64,000 bases of DNA from Enterobacter kobei (GCF_018323985.1 NZ_AP024590.1:558001-622000); one strand, 5' to 3'. Positions 27,039 to 36,102 are shown, counted from the stretch's first letter. Notes: generated by a model not told the origin, from the sequence alone. Made by a program: numbers and translations.

Positions 27039-28046
27039 CTATCCCAACAACTCTTCTTTCACCTGCATTGCCAGGTCAAACGAATGCAGACGCGCCTGAT
27101 GATCGAAAATCTGGCCGTTAACCATAATTTCATCCGCCTGGGTTTCACGCAGGATCGACTCCAGTCCGTGACGGACTTTCGCCTTATCCCCCACCAGCGA
27201 CATGCTCAGCGCCTGCTGCACCCCGTATTTCTCTGACGGCGACCAGAACTGATCGATGTTATCGATCGGCGGCGGCAGCTGTGAGGTTTCACCCCGACGC
27301 AGTTTCACAAACGCCTGCTGCATAGACGTGAACAGGAATTCCGCATCGCGATTACTGTCAGCGGCCACGATATTGATGCACACCATCGCATACGGCTTTT
27401 CAAGGCGCGCCGAGGGCTTAAAGTTGCTGCGGTACAGGTGCAGTGCCTGGAAGAGCATGTCCGGGGCAAAGTGCGACGCAAACGCAAACGGCAGACCAAG
27501 CTGCGCGGCGAGCTGGGCGCTGTAAAGGCTGGAGCCAAGCAGCCAGACGGGGATCTTCTCGCCGTAGCCGGGCACCGGGCGCACATGCGGATTCGGATCG
27601 CGGGCATCGAACCAGTCCACCAGCTCCGCCACGTCGCGCGGGAAGTTATCAACGTCGCCGCTCATATGTCGGCGCAGCGCCATCATGGTGCGCTGATCGC
27701 TGCCGGGTGCCCGGCCCAGTCCCAGATCGATACGACCCGGATAGAGCGTATTAAGCGTGCCGAACTGTTCGGCGATCACCAGCGGTGAGTGGTTCGGCAG
27801 CATCACGCCGCCAGAGCCGAGGTGCAGGGTCGTGGTATTGGCCGCCAGATAACCAATCAGCACTGACGTGGCCGCGCTGGCGATGCCGGTCATATTGTGA
27901 TGCTCAGCCAGCCAGAAGCGATGATAGCCACGTTTTTCAGCGAGACGGGCCAGATCCAGAGAGTGACCAAAGGCGTCTTTCGCAGAAGCGCCCTGCGGGA
28001 TCGGTGCGAGGTCGAGCACCGAAAAAAGCGGGGAGGTATCGGTCAT
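27039..28046 (-). CDS. yhbW: Luciferase-like monooxygenase YhbW
   Basis: Member of the bacterial luciferase-like (flavin-dependent) superfamily, 335 residues, TIM-barrel fold. The N-terminal S-V-L-D-L-A-P-I, the L-A-E-H-H-N motif and G-R-I-D-L-G-L-G-R-A-P-G-S are characteristic of this single-component group. The substrate is unknown in E. coli. The start at 28046 has a poor ribosome-binding site, and the upstream sequence forms a long perfect inverted repeat (28052-28121). Confidence 0.92.
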   Translation of the reverse strand: MTDTSPLFSVLDLAPIPQGASAKDAFGHSLDLARLAEKRGYHRFWLAEHHNMTGIASAATSVLIGYLAANTTTLHLGSGGVMLPNHSPLVIAEQFGTLNTLYPGRIDLGLGRAPGSDQRTMMALRRHMSGDVDNFPRDVAELVDWFDARDPNPHVRPVPGYGEKIPVWLLGSSLYSAQLAAQLGLPFAFASHFAPDMLFQALHLYRSNFKPSARLEKPYAMVCINIVAADSNRDAEFLFTSMQQAFVKLRRGETSQLPPPIDNIDQFWSPSEKYGVQQALSMSLVGDKAKVRHGLESILRETQADEIMVNGQIFDHQARLHSFDLAMQVKEELLG

Positions 28047-28051
28047 AATGT

Positions 28052-28121
28052 GCTCACTTTGTTACAGGCTAATTCTTTAATACTGCATTAAAGCGTAGCT
28101 AAAGCTGTTAACAAAGTGAGC
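28052..28121 (-). repeat. Nested inverted repeat upstream of yhbW
   Basis: Perfect 13-base arms GCTCACTTTGTTA (28052-28064) and TAACAAAGTGAGC (28109-28121) enclose a second perfect dyad, TTTAAT-N5-ATTAAA (28076-28092). The downstream arm ends 5 bases before the yhbW start codon, so an RNA hairpin could hide its translation start. Alternatively it is an operator or the terminator region of ubiV. Confidence 0.7.
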
Positions 28122-28145
28122 TATCTGTGTGAATGACGCTACCGA

Positions 28146-29021
28146 CTAGACCAGTTCCAGGCCGGCGACCCGCTTCCAGTAACCGTTGCAGTCGCTGTGC
28201 GCCGCCAGCGGCAGCGGGGCGTCACCGTTAGCGTTGGCACGAAAAGCCGCCAGCATATCCAGCGTTTGTGTGCCCATCGGCGACAGGCGCACAATATCTA
28301 CCAGCCCGTGCATGGAGGTTTGCTCATTGCCGAGGTTATAAACATAGCCGCTCATGGTCTGAATTCCGTTTAACACGAACACCTGCTGATCCTCTTGCGA
28401 CAGCACATTGCGTCCGGTGGGGTATTTGATGCAGCAGGTTTCGCACTCATCTTTGGGCCGGTCTTCCGAGCGGGCGGTAAAGCACCGCGCGGAATAGGCC
28501 AGCGGCAGATGACCATAGCTCAACACTTCCACTTCAAACTGATTGCGGATCCCCAGCTCATCGCACTGGTTCAGCAGGTTAACCAGCCAGTCGCGGGACA
28601 GTTCCACCGGCATGCACCAGCGAACCATTCCCTGTTTGTGCAACAGGCGCAGCGTCACGGCGTTATAGCAGTTCAGCGCGTGACCGGCGACAAACGGCAG
28701 CTTCCGCTCGGCGCACATGTTTACTACGCCGAGATCGCTGGCTTCCAGCATGAACTCGCCGTTTTCCACATAGCGTTTTAGCTCGTTCAGTTCAGAGGCG
28801 GCCTGCACCAGCGCCAGCGTCGACAGCACGACCTGTTTGCCGCTTTGCGCCAGCGCTTTTGCCATATCCAGCCAGTCGCCCACTTTGGTGGCGCGGCGCT
28901 TGCTGCACACCGCTTCGCCAAGATAAACAATATCGGCTTCGCTACGGGCGGCCTGCTGATAAAAGGTTTCCAGCGTCTCTTTTGACCAGTAGTAGAGCAC
29001 TGGTCCTAATGCATATTTCAT
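28146..29021 (-). CDS. ubiV: Oxygen-independent ubiquinone hydroxylation protein UbiV
   Basis: Peptidase U32-family iron-sulfur protein that, with UbiU and UbiT, makes ubiquinone without oxygen. It has 291 residues from M-K-Y-A-L-G. The four cysteines that bind the 4Fe-4S cluster in E. coli are at the same positions: C39, C180, C193 and C197. A start 18 bases upstream would overlap ubiU. It lies 8 bases after ubiU, clearly one operon. Confidence 0.96.
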   Translation of the reverse strand: MKYALGPVLYYWSKETLETFYQQAARSEADIVYLGEAVCSKRRATKVGDWLDMAKALAQSGKQVVLSTLALVQAASELNELKRYVENGEFMLEASDLGVVNMCAERKLPFVAGHALNCYNAVTLRLLHKQGMVRWCMPVELSRDWLVNLLNQCDELGIRNQFEVEVLSYGHLPLAYSARCFTARSEDRPKDECETCCIKYPTGRNVLSQEDQQVFVLNGIQTMSGYVYNLGNEQTSMHGLVDIVRLSPMGTQTLDMLAAFRANANGDAPLPLAAHSDCNGYWKRVAGLELV

Positions 29022-29029
29022 TGCTTTTC

Positions 29030-30025
29030 TCACTGCCATTTACGGTGATAGGCGCCAAGCGTCGTTTGCGTGCCTTCCGACATCGCCCCAAGCGTATCCA
29101 TCCACGCCGCCTGCGGGGCGTAGGTTTCCGGCGCGGCCATGCATTTATCGATAGCCTGACGCCAGACCTTCGCCACCTGGCTGACGTACGCCGGGCTGCG
29201 CTGACGGCCTTCGATTTTCACCGAGGCAATATTGGCCGCCAGCAGTTCCGGTAACAGCGACAGCGTGTTCAGACTGGTAGGCTCTTCCAGCGCGTGATAG
29301 CGCTCGCCATCCACCAGATAGCGCCCTTTGCACAGTGTCGGATAGCCCGCGTTTTCCCCTTCCTGATAGCGGTCGATCAGCACATCGTTCAGGCGTGATT
29401 CCAGCCCCTGCGGCGTCTGCTGCCAGCGCACAAAGCGCGCCGGAGAGCAGGCACCCACGGTATTCGGTGACTCGCCGGTGAGGTAGGAAGATAAGTAGCA
29501 GCGCCCCTCCGCCATAATGCACAGGCTGCCGAAAGCGAACACTTCCAGCGGAACCGGCGTGGTGCGCGACAGCTGTTTAACCTGATGCATCGACAGCACG
29601 CGCGGCAGTACCACGCGCGCCACGTCAAAATGGCGATGATAAAAACGAATGGCTTCGTCGTTGGTGGCTGATGCCTGCACCGAGACATGGCGCTCAATAT
29701 GGGGATAGCGTTCGGCGGCGTATTCGAGCATCGCCAGATCGGCGAGGATCAACGCATCCGCGCCGAGCTGCGCCGCCATGTCCACCGCCCGCTGCCAGCG
29801 TTGGTAGCCGTCAGGGTGGGCGAAGGTGTTAATGGCGATATGTAATTTTTTGCCGTGCTGGTGAACATAGCTCACCGCTTCCTGGAGTTTTTTCTCCGTA
29901 AAATTCAGTCCGGCAAAATGGCGGGCGTTTGTGTCATCTTTCAGGCCGATATAGACGGCGTCGGCTCCGTTCTCGATGGCCGCCTTCAGCGCCGGGAGGT
30001 TTCCGGCCGGGCAGAGCAACTCCAT
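29030..30025 (-). CDS. ubiU: Oxygen-independent ubiquinone hydroxylation protein UbiU
   Basis: Peptidase U32-family partner of UbiV, 331 residues. The cluster-binding cysteines C169, C176, C193 and C232 are all conserved at the E. coli positions. It forms a heterodimer with UbiV that hydroxylates ubiquinone precursors anaerobically. First gene of the ubiUV operon, divergent from ubiT. Confidence 0.96.
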   Translation of the reverse strand: MELLCPAGNLPALKAAIENGADAVYIGLKDDTNARHFAGLNFTEKKLQEAVSYVHQHGKKLHIAINTFAHPDGYQRWQRAVDMAAQLGADALILADLAMLEYAAERYPHIERHVSVQASATNDEAIRFYHRHFDVARVVLPRVLSMHQVKQLSRTTPVPLEVFAFGSLCIMAEGRCYLSSYLTGESPNTVGACSPARFVRWQQTPQGLESRLNDVLIDRYQEGENAGYPTLCKGRYLVDGERYHALEEPTSLNTLSLLPELLAANIASVKIEGRQRSPAYVSQVAKVWRQAIDKCMAAPETYAPQAAWMDTLGAMSEGTQTTLGAYHRKWQ

Positions 30026-30266
30026 AATATTTCCTGCGGTTCAACGGGCCAGCCTGACCCGGACGCACCTGCGAGGTGCAAAAAATGTTAACGAACTGGG
30101 ATTTTAGTTAACCCTTCGGCGACAATTTTTGATTTGAGGCAGTTAATCGCGTATTGATGGCACCAATAATGGCGTATTTCTTCTTCGTAATTGTTGATTT
30201 GCGCCGCTATGTCGTTTGTATGATGTGGCAGAATAGGCGTACTAATCATTTCAGGGAGTAATGCTT
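30026..30266. other. Divergent ubiU/ubiT promoter region
   Basis: 241 bases between divergent genes. It contains two GTTAAC hexamers at 30087-30092 and 30107-30112, exactly 20 bases apart. E. coli ubiUV is under Fnr control, but I could not find a convincing TTGAT-N4-ATCAA box by eye. Confidence 0.45.
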
Positions 30267-30791
30267 GTGTTGGATAAACTGCGCTCACGTCTCGTTCTCG
30301 CGGGTCCGTCTTTACTCAGCGTGCCTGTGAAGCTCGCGCCTTTCGCCCTTAAACGCCAGGTACTGGAACAGGTGCTGCGCTGGCAGTTTCAGCAAGCGCT
30401 GGCGGACGGCGAACTTGAGTTTCTCGAAGGACGCTGGTTAAGTATCGACGTGCGGGACATTGGCCTTCAGTGGTTCACCTCTGTTGAGAACGGCCAGTTA
30501 ATCGTGCGCCAGTCTGCCAACGCTGATGTCAGCTTCAGCGCGAATGCCAGCGATCTGCTGATGATCGCCGCCCGTAAACAGGATCCGGATACGCTGTTCT
30601 TCCAGCGCCGTCTGGTGATCGAAGGTGATACGGAACTGGGTCTGTACGTGAAAAACCTGATGGATGCCATTGAACCTGAGCAGATGCCGAAGCCATTGCG
30701 CGTCCTGCTCATGCAACTGGCTGAATTTGTTGAAGCGGGCCTGAAAACGCCCCCTGAAACTAAACCTCTTTCTGTAGGTGAGCCATGCTGA
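30267..30791 (+). CDS. ubiT: Ubiquinone biosynthesis lipid carrier UbiT
   Basis: SCP2-domain protein thought to bind lipid precursors in oxygen-independent ubiquinone synthesis, 174 residues. I use the GTG at 30267, which lies 8 bases after GGGAG and matches the E. coli length; the ATG at 30261 is only 2 bases from the ribosome-binding site. The gene overlaps yhbS by 7 bases. Confidence 0.93.
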   Translation: MLDKLRSRLVLAGPSLLSVPVKLAPFALKRQVLEQVLRWQFQQALADGELEFLEGRWLSIDVRDIGLQWFTSVENGQLIVRQSANADVSFSANASDLLMIAARKQDPDTLFFQRRLVIEGDTELGLYVKNLMDAIEPEQMPKPLRVLLMQLAEFVEAGLKTPPETKPLSVGEPC

Positions 30792-31288
30792 TTAGAGTCG
30801 AAATCCCCATTGATGCGCCAGGCATTGATGCATTACTCCGTCGCGCTTACCCGGGCGATGGCGAAGCGGGTCTGGTACAGGATCTGCGTGAAGATGGTTT
30901 AATCACGCTCGGTCTGGTGGCAACGGATGACGAAGGGCAGGTGGTGGGCTATGTGGCCTTCAGCCCGGTCTCCGTTCATGGTGAGGATTTACAGTGGGTG
31001 GCGCTTGCACCGCTGGCCATTGACGAAAACTACCGTGGTCAGGGCCTCGCGCGACAACTGGTGTATGAAGGGCTGGATTCGCTCAATGAGTTTGGCTATG
31101 CCGCCGTGGTAGCGTTAGGCGATCCGGCGTTCTATGGCCGCCTGGGCTTTGAGCGGGCGGCCAGTCACGATCTGCACTGCCGCTGGCCGGGAACGGAAAC
31201 CGCCTTCCATGTCCATCGCCTGGCAGACGATGCCTTTAACGGCGTCACAGGGCTGGTGGAGTATCACGATCATTTCAATCGCTTTTAA
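30785..31288 (+). CDS. yhbS: GNAT acetyltransferase YhbS
   Basis: GCN5-related N-acetyltransferase family protein, 167 residues, with the acetyl-CoA motif Y-R-G-Q-G-L-A-R (about residues 82-89) and a preceding beta bulge A-L-A-P-L-A-I. The substrate is not established. It is coupled to ubiT by overlap, and its 3' end overlaps the convergent yhbQ by 14 bases. Confidence 0.93.
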   Translation: MLIRVEIPIDAPGIDALLRRAYPGDGEAGLVQDLREDGLITLGLVATDDEGQVVGYVAFSPVSVHGEDLQWVALAPLAIDENYRGQGLARQLVYEGLDSLNEFGYAAVVALGDPAFYGRLGFERAASHDLHCRWPGTETAFHVHRLADDAFNGVTGLVEYHDHFNRF

Positions 31289-31577
31289 GCACCGGCGTTT
31301 GCAGGCTGTCTAGCAGCGCTTCAAACGAACCATCGCCGCTGACGAGACGCTCTTTCTGGCGCTTCGTCAGTTGCTTGATCCGGTATTCGATTCTCAGTGC
31401 AAGCGAGCGTTCACCAACCGGTGCGGTAAACGCCAGCCGCAGTTCACCTTTGCCCCGCAACGCTTTCGCGCCTTTACCCGACTGATGCTGGCTAAAACGG
31501 CGGGACACGTCGGTGGTAATCCCGGTGTAGAGGGCGTCATCAGCGGTGCGAATGAGATAAACAGACCAGAGCGTCAT
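31275..31577 (-). CDS. yhbQ: GIY-YIG domain protein YhbQ
   Basis: Small GIY-YIG nuclease-fold protein of the UPF0213 family, 100 residues from M-T-L-W-S-V-Y-L-I-R. The motif V-Y-L-I-R...L-Y-T-G-I-T and the later R-F-S-Q-H are intact. An ATG further upstream (31640) would overlap the divergent yhbP and is rejected. It may have DNA-nicking activity by family; the role is unclear. Confidence 0.92.
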   Translation of the reverse strand: MTLWSVYLIRTADDALYTGITTDVSRRFSQHQSGKGAKALRGKGELRLAFTAPVGERSLALRIEYRIKQLTKRQKERLVSGDGSFEALLDSLQTPVLKSD

Positions 31578-31630
31578 TACAGCGTTCACTATGTTAAGGT
31601 GAGCGCACCATAGCATGAGGAAGAAGTCCG

Positions 31631-32068
31631 ATGGAATCACTCGCAGCCATTAATCGCTGGCTGGCCAAACAACACGTTCTGACATGGTGTGTCACCCGCG
31701 ATGGGGAACTGTGGTGCGCTAACGCCTTTTATCTCTACGATCCGGTAAAAGTGGCGTTCTATGTGCTGAGTGAAGACCATACACGACATGCACAAATGAC
31801 CGGGCAAAACGCGCCGGTGGCGGGCACCGTTAACGGGCAGCCAAAAACCGTGGCGCTGATCCGCGGTGTGCAGTTTAAAGGGGAGATACGTCGTCTGAGC
31901 GAGGAAGAAAGCGGCGTACCGCGTGGGCAGTATACCCGCCGCTTTCCGGTTGCCAGAGCGCTATCGGCTCCCGTCTGGGAAATCACCCTCGACGAGATAA
32001 AATTCACCGATAACACGCTGGGCTTCGGGAAAAAACTTCACTGGATCCGCGAATCAGGCACCGAGTAA
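31631..32068 (+). CDS. yhbP: UPF0306 family protein YhbP
   Basis: 145-residue protein of the pyridoxamine-phosphate-oxidase-like split-barrel group, very similar to E. coli YhbP (147). No catalytic function is known. The 3' end overlaps the convergent yhbO by 15 bases. Confidence 0.92.
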   Translation: MESLAAINRWLAKQHVLTWCVTRDGELWCANAFYLYDPVKVAFYVLSEDHTRHAQMTGQNAPVAGTVNGQPKTVALIRGVQFKGEIRRLSEEESGVPRGQYTRRFPVARALSAPVWEITLDEIKFTDNTLGFGKKLHWIRESGTE

Positions 32069-32572
32069 GCGCAGGGCTTCGCGGTTAAACGCGGGAAGAT
32101 CGTCTGGCGTGCGGCTGGTAACGATCTGATTGTTGTCGATGACCACTTCCTGGTCATAGAAATCAGCACCCGCGTTTTTCAGGTCGATAACAATGGGTTT
32201 GACCGTGGTGAGCTTCCGCCCGCGCACCACTTCGGCACTGATCAGCAGTTGTGGACCGTGGCAGATGGCAAATACCGGCTTGCCGGAATTCACAAAGTCA
32301 CGGGTAAAGGTAACAAAGCGATCGTCGCCGCGCAGCGTATCCGGCGAGTGACCGCCTGGCAGCAGCAGCGCATCAAATTCGTCAGGTTTCACCTCATCGA
32401 TAGCTTTATCGATAGTGATGCTGGCTTCCCCTTTCTTACCTTTGACCGTCTTCCCGGCTTCCATCTCAATGGTGACCACGTCATGGCCAGCTTTACGAAA
32501 CGCCTCGGCGGGTGAGGTAAACTCTGAATCTTCAAACTCGTCGGTTATCAAGACTGCAATCTTCTTGCCCAT
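32054..32572 (-). CDS. yhbO: DJ-1/PfpI family protein YhbO
   Basis: 172-residue DJ-1/PfpI superfamily protein implicated in stress resistance and protein or nucleotide deglycation (this activity is debated). The nucleophile elbow A-I-C-H-G-P has its cysteine at C104, as in E. coli, and the acidic residue near position 15 is present. Single gene, divergent from yraR. Confidence 0.95.
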   Translation of the reverse strand: MGKKIAVLITDEFEDSEFTSPAEAFRKAGHDVVTIEMEAGKTVKGKKGEASITIDKAIDEVKPDEFDALLLPGGHSPDTLRGDDRFVTFTRDFVNSGKPVFAICHGPQLLISAEVVRGRKLTTVKPIVIDLKNAGADFYDQEVVIDNNQIVTSRTPDDLPAFNREALRLLGA

Positions 32573-32701
32573 ATTTCCTCCGCTGTTTTGGGTTCAGACA
32601 GGTGATTTCGCCATAAATCGTTAATAATGACGAACAGTACTATTAAGCCTGGTCCAGTGACGCGACATTGCAAGGCGGACTAATCTGCAAAAGGGGATGA
32701 C

Positions 32702-33349
32702 ATGACTCAGGTAATGATCACCGGCGCGACCGGTCTGGTAGGGGGACATCTGCTGCGAATGCTTCGGCAGACACCGGAAATCACCGCCATCGCCGCGCCC
32801 ACGCGCCGCCCGTTAGCCGATGCTGACGGCGTGTTTAACCCACACGATCCGCAGCTCAGCGATGCGCTGGCGCAGGTGAAAGATCCGCTGGATATTGTAT
32901 TTTGCTGCCTGGGCACTACGCGCCGGGAAGCGGGGAGTAAAGAAGCATTCATTCATGCGGATTATACGCTGGTGGTGGATACGGCAATCACCGGCCAGCG
33001 ACTGGGCGCGAAACATATGCTGGTAGTGAGCGCAACCGGCGCTAATCCCCATTCGCCCTTTTTCTATAATCGCGTTAAAGGCGAGATGGAAGAAGCGCTG
33101 AAGGCGCAGCACTGGCCGTATCTGACACTGGCTCGCCCGTCGATGCTGCTGGGCGACCGCAGTAAAAAGCGTTTTAATGAGTCGCTGATGGCACCCCTGT
33201 TCAGTCTGTTGCCGGGGAACTGGAAATCCATTGAGGCGCGTGATGTGGCAAAAGCGATGTTGATCTCCGCGCTGTCTCCGGTTCAGGAAGGCATAACGGT
33301 GCTGGACTCCTCGCGGCTACGGGAAATAGCCCGTCAGGCGCAGGATTAA
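32702..33349 (+). CDS. yraR: NAD(P)-binding protein YraR
   Basis: Atypical short-chain dehydrogenase-like protein, 215 residues, with the N-terminal dinucleotide motif G-A-T-G-L-V-G-G-H and an active-site-like F-F-Y-N-R-V-K segment. The function is unknown. It is slightly longer than E. coli YraR (211) at the C-terminus. Confidence 0.92.
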   Translation: MTQVMITGATGLVGGHLLRMLRQTPEITAIAAPTRRPLADADGVFNPHDPQLSDALAQVKDPLDIVFCCLGTTRREAGSKEAFIHADYTLVVDTAITGQRLGAKHMLVVSATGANPHSPFFYNRVKGEMEEALKAQHWPYLTLARPSMLLGDRSKKRFNESLMAPLFSLLPGNWKSIEARDVAKAMLISALSPVQEGITVLDSSRLREIARQAQD

Positions 33350-33425
33350 TCGTTTCCAAACGCGGCACGCAGGCGTAGTATTTTCCGGCTCAATAAAACA
33401 CACTTCATTGTTCCTGGAAAATGCT

Positions 33426-34463
33426 ATGACTGGTCAGTCTTCATCTCAGGCGGTTACCCCCATTCAGTGGTGGAAACCTGCTCTGTTTTTTCTCGTCGTT
33501 ATTGTCGGCCTCTGGTATGTGAAATGGCAGCCGTATTACGGTAAAGCCTTCACCGCCGCCGAAACGCACAGCATCGGTAAATCCATTCTCGGTCAGGCCG
33601 CCAGCAGCCCGTTACAGGCGGCGCTGGATTACGCGATGGTCTATTTCCTCGCCGTCTGGAAAGCCGCTGTCCTCGGCGTGCTGCTCGGCTCGCTGATCCA
33701 GGTGCTGATCCCGCGTGACTGGCTGCTGCGCACCCTCGGGCAGCCGCGTTTTCGCGGTACGCTGCTCGGCACGCTGTTTTCCCTGCCGGGAATGATGTGC
33801 TCCTGCTGCGCAGCGCCAGTGACGGCGGGTATGCGTCGTCAGCAGGTCTCTATGGGCGGCGCGCTGGCATTCTGGATGGGTAACCCGTTACTTAATCCCG
33901 CGACGCTGGTCTTTATGGGCTTTGTGCTCGGCTGGCATTTTGCCCTGATCCGTCTGGTGGCCGGGCTGGTCACGGTAATTGGCGTGGCCGCGCTGGTGCA
34001 GCATCTGGTTAAAGACAGCGCCCAGCCCACCGGGCCGGTTGACGTGGCCATCCCCCAGACGCAGGGCAGTTTTATGGCTCGCTGGGGTAAAGCACTGTGG
34101 TCGCTGTTCTGGAGCACCATTCCGGTATATATCCTCGCCGTACTGGTGCTGGGTGCCGCGCGCGTCTGGCTGTTCCCTCATGCGGATGGCGCGATCGATA
34201 ATTCCCTGCTGTGGATCATCGCGATGGCGATCGTCGGCTGTCTGTTCGTGATCCCGACGGCTGCCGAAATCCCGATTGTGCAGACCATGATGCTGGCAGG
34301 CATGGGCACTGCGCCTGCGCTGGCGCTGCTCATCACCTTGCCGGCGGTCAGTTTGCCGTCGCTGATTATGCTGCGTAAGTCGTTCCCGGCGAAAGCCCTG
34401 TGGCTGACCGGTGCGCTGGTGGCATTGTGCGGGATGATTGTCGGCGCGCTCGCGCTGCTGTGA
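33426..34463 (+). CDS. yraQ: Permease family protein YraQ
   Basis: Predicted inner-membrane permease (DUF318 family), 345 residues with about 8-9 membrane segments. The conserved cysteine-containing loop G-M-M-C-S-C-C-A-A-P and N-P-L-L-N-P-A-T are present; related proteins have been linked to thiol or metal-related transport, but no substrate is established. The start M-T-G-Q-S-S is chosen over 33408 by homology. Confidence 0.92.
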   Translation: MTGQSSSQAVTPIQWWKPALFFLVVIVGLWYVKWQPYYGKAFTAAETHSIGKSILGQAASSPLQAALDYAMVYFLAVWKAAVLGVLLGSLIQVLIPRDWLLRTLGQPRFRGTLLGTLFSLPGMMCSCCAAPVTAGMRRQQVSMGGALAFWMGNPLLNPATLVFMGFVLGWHFALIRLVAGLVTVIGVAALVQHLVKDSAQPTGPVDVAIPQTQGSFMARWGKALWSLFWSTIPVYILAVLVLGAARVWLFPHADGAIDNSLLWIIAMAIVGCLFVIPTAAEIPIVQTMMLAGMGTAPALALLITLPAVSLPSLIMLRKSFPAKALWLTGALVALCGMIVGALALL

Positions 34464-34472
34464 GATTTGACA

Positions 34473-34493
34473 CCCTCTCCCGACGGGAGAGGG
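34473..34493. terminator. Convergent hairpin yraQ/dolP
   Basis: Perfect nine-bp stem CCCTCTCCC / GGGAGAGGG with loop GAC, between convergent genes. It lacks a good T run on either side. Confidence 0.6.
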
Positions 34494-34507
34494 TTAACGT
34501 GAGGAGA

Positions 34508-35083
34508 CTATTTAATAAAGGTGAAGGCCGTTGTCACGTGCTTCACGCCGCTCACCCGGCTGGCGATATCCGCTGCCGCCTGCGCTTCACGCTCGGTCAC
34601 CAGACCTAACAGGAATACTTCACCGTTCTCGGTGGTGACTTTCACGTTTGACGATTTCACCTGATCGCTGCCTAACAGCTGCGAACGAACTTTGGTGGTG
34701 ATCCACGTATCCGATGACGCCGTGCCCAGCCCAATCGGCTGACCCTGACGGATCTCGTTATACACTTCTGTGGTGCCTTCCACGCCCATTGCGATCTGTT
34801 TGGCGCGCGCGGAGAGCGAACTGTCCGGAGACTGTCCCACCAGCAGGACTTTGCCCTGATAAGCGGTCACGTTGATACGGGTGTTTTTCTTGATTTGCTC
34901 ATCTTTCGAGAGCGCACTGTTGACGCGCACTTCCAGCGTACCGTCATCCACTTGCGTACCCACGGTACGCGGATCCGTTGCCGCTTTCGTGCCCACCGCT
35001 GCCGTCCCTACGACCGCAGCAGCAACACATCCCTGAAGCAATAATGCGGAAATAAGGACTGCGAGGGGCGAAAATGCCTTCAT
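34508..35083 (-). CDS. dolP: Outer-membrane lipoprotein DolP
   Basis: Dual BON-domain lipoprotein (YraP) needed for outer-membrane integrity and septal peptidoglycan hydrolase regulation. The 191-residue precursor has lipobox L-L-Q-G-C with lipidated C19 and two BON domains (about 47-115 and 125-190). In E. coli it belongs to the sigma-E regulon. It lies 9 bases after diaA. Confidence 0.96.
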   Translation of the reverse strand: MKAFSPLAVLISALLLQGCVAAAVVGTAAVGTKAATDPRTVGTQVDDGTLEVRVNSALSKDEQIKKNTRINVTAYQGKVLLVGQSPDSSLSARAKQIAMGVEGTTEVYNEIRQGQPIGLGTASSDTWITTKVRSQLLGSDQVKSSNVKVTTENGEVFLLGLVTEREAQAAADIASRVSGVKHVTTAFTFIK

Positions 35084-35092
35084 GTGTACTCC

Positions 35093-35683
35093 TTAATCAT
35101 CCTGGTGTGGAAAAAGCGTGTTATCGATCAGATCGCACAGGCAGTTCACCGTCAACATATGCATTTCATGAATACGTGCACTTCGATGCGACGGTATGCG
35201 AATTTCAACATCCTGAGGTCCCAGAAGCCCGGCCAGTTCGCCGCCGTCGTAGCCCGTCAGCGCAACGATCGTCATATCGCGCGTTACCGCCGCTTCCACC
35301 GCTTTGACGATATCACGGCTGTTGCCGCGCGTAGAGATGGCGAGCAGGACATCGCCTGCATGGCCTAATGCCCGCACCTGCTTGGCATAGATCTCTTCCT
35401 GACGACGATCGTTGGCGATCGCAGTTAAGACCACATTATCGGTATTAAGTGCAATGGCGGGTAAACTGGGGCGGTCTGTTTCGTAACGATTGATCATGCT
35501 GGCAGCAAAATGCTGTGCATTGGCGGCAGAGGTGCCATTACCACAACAGAGGATTTTGTTGCCGTTGAGCAGGGACTGAACCAGCGTCATGGCCGCACGG
35601 GAAATCGCATCCGGCAACGCTTCCGCCGCCGCAATCTGGGTTTGAATGCTTTCCGTAAAGCAGACTTTAATTCTCTCGAGCAC
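35093..35683 (-). CDS. diaA: DnaA initiator-associating protein DiaA
   Basis: SIS-domain protein that binds DnaA as a tetramer and promotes its assembly on oriC. The 196 residues match E. coli DiaA, with the sugar-isomerase loop C-C-G-N-G-T-S-A-A-N-A-Q-H and S-T-R-G-N-S. It is in the lpoA-yraN-diaA-dolP run on one strand. Confidence 0.96.
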   Translation of the reverse strand: MLERIKVCFTESIQTQIAAAEALPDAISRAAMTLVQSLLNGNKILCCGNGTSAANAQHFAASMINRYETDRPSLPAIALNTDNVVLTAIANDRRQEEIYAKQVRALGHAGDVLLAISTRGNSRDIVKAVEAAVTRDMTIVALTGYDGGELAGLLGPQDVEIRIPSHRSARIHEMHMLTVNCLCDLIDNTLFPHQDD

Positions 35684-35706
35684 GATAATCCCTATAATTT
35701 AAGCAA

Positions 35707-36102
35707 TTATGAGTGGTCGTTAAAGGCGTCTTGTATCCACTCAACATCATTTCCGGTGAAGGCTACCACATCGAACCGGCAATCCACAGTATCAAAACTC
35801 CCATTGTGCCGGGCAAGCCACAAACGCGCGGTTTGCAGCAATCTCAACTGTTTTTGCCGGGTGACGCTGGCCGCAGCGCCGCCGAATGTCGCCGTTTTGC
35901 GGTAGCGAACTTCAATGAAGACCGTCGTCGGCCCTTGTTTCATTATCAGATCAATTTCGCCGCCACGCGCATGCACGTTGGCGGCGATAAAATGCAGTCC
36001 TTTGCTTTCCAGCCAGCGACGCGCACGTACTTCCCACGCCTCGCCGGTCTTTTTACGCGTTAACTGGCCGGGACGATCTGCCCCTGCTGGAATTTGAGCC
36101 AT
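35707..36102 (-). CDS. yraN: UPF0102 nuclease-fold protein YraN
   Basis: 131-residue protein with the restriction-endonuclease-like fold; the segment R-G-G-E-I-D-L-I-M and V-F-I-E-V-R-Y-R form the D-ExK-like site. The function is unproven. Its start lies 43 bases inside the 3' end of lpoA, an overlap that E. coli also has, so it is not an error. Confidence 0.93.
   Translation of the reverse strand: MAQIPAGADRPGQLTRKKTGEAWEVRARRWLESKGLHFIAANVHARGGEIDLIMKQGPTTVFIEVRYRKTATFGGAAASVTRQKQLRLLQTARLWLARHNGSFDTVDCRFDVVAFTGNDVEWIQDAFNDHS

Noticed and set aside
30026..30266. Fnr box upstream of ubiU
   Set aside because: The nearest match (TTGAT...CCAAT-like at about 30155) lacks the right arm and spacing, so I could not support it.
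36060..36102. Overlap of lpoA and yraN as a frameshift or start error
   Set aside because: The same overlap exists in E. coli, and both proteins are full length.
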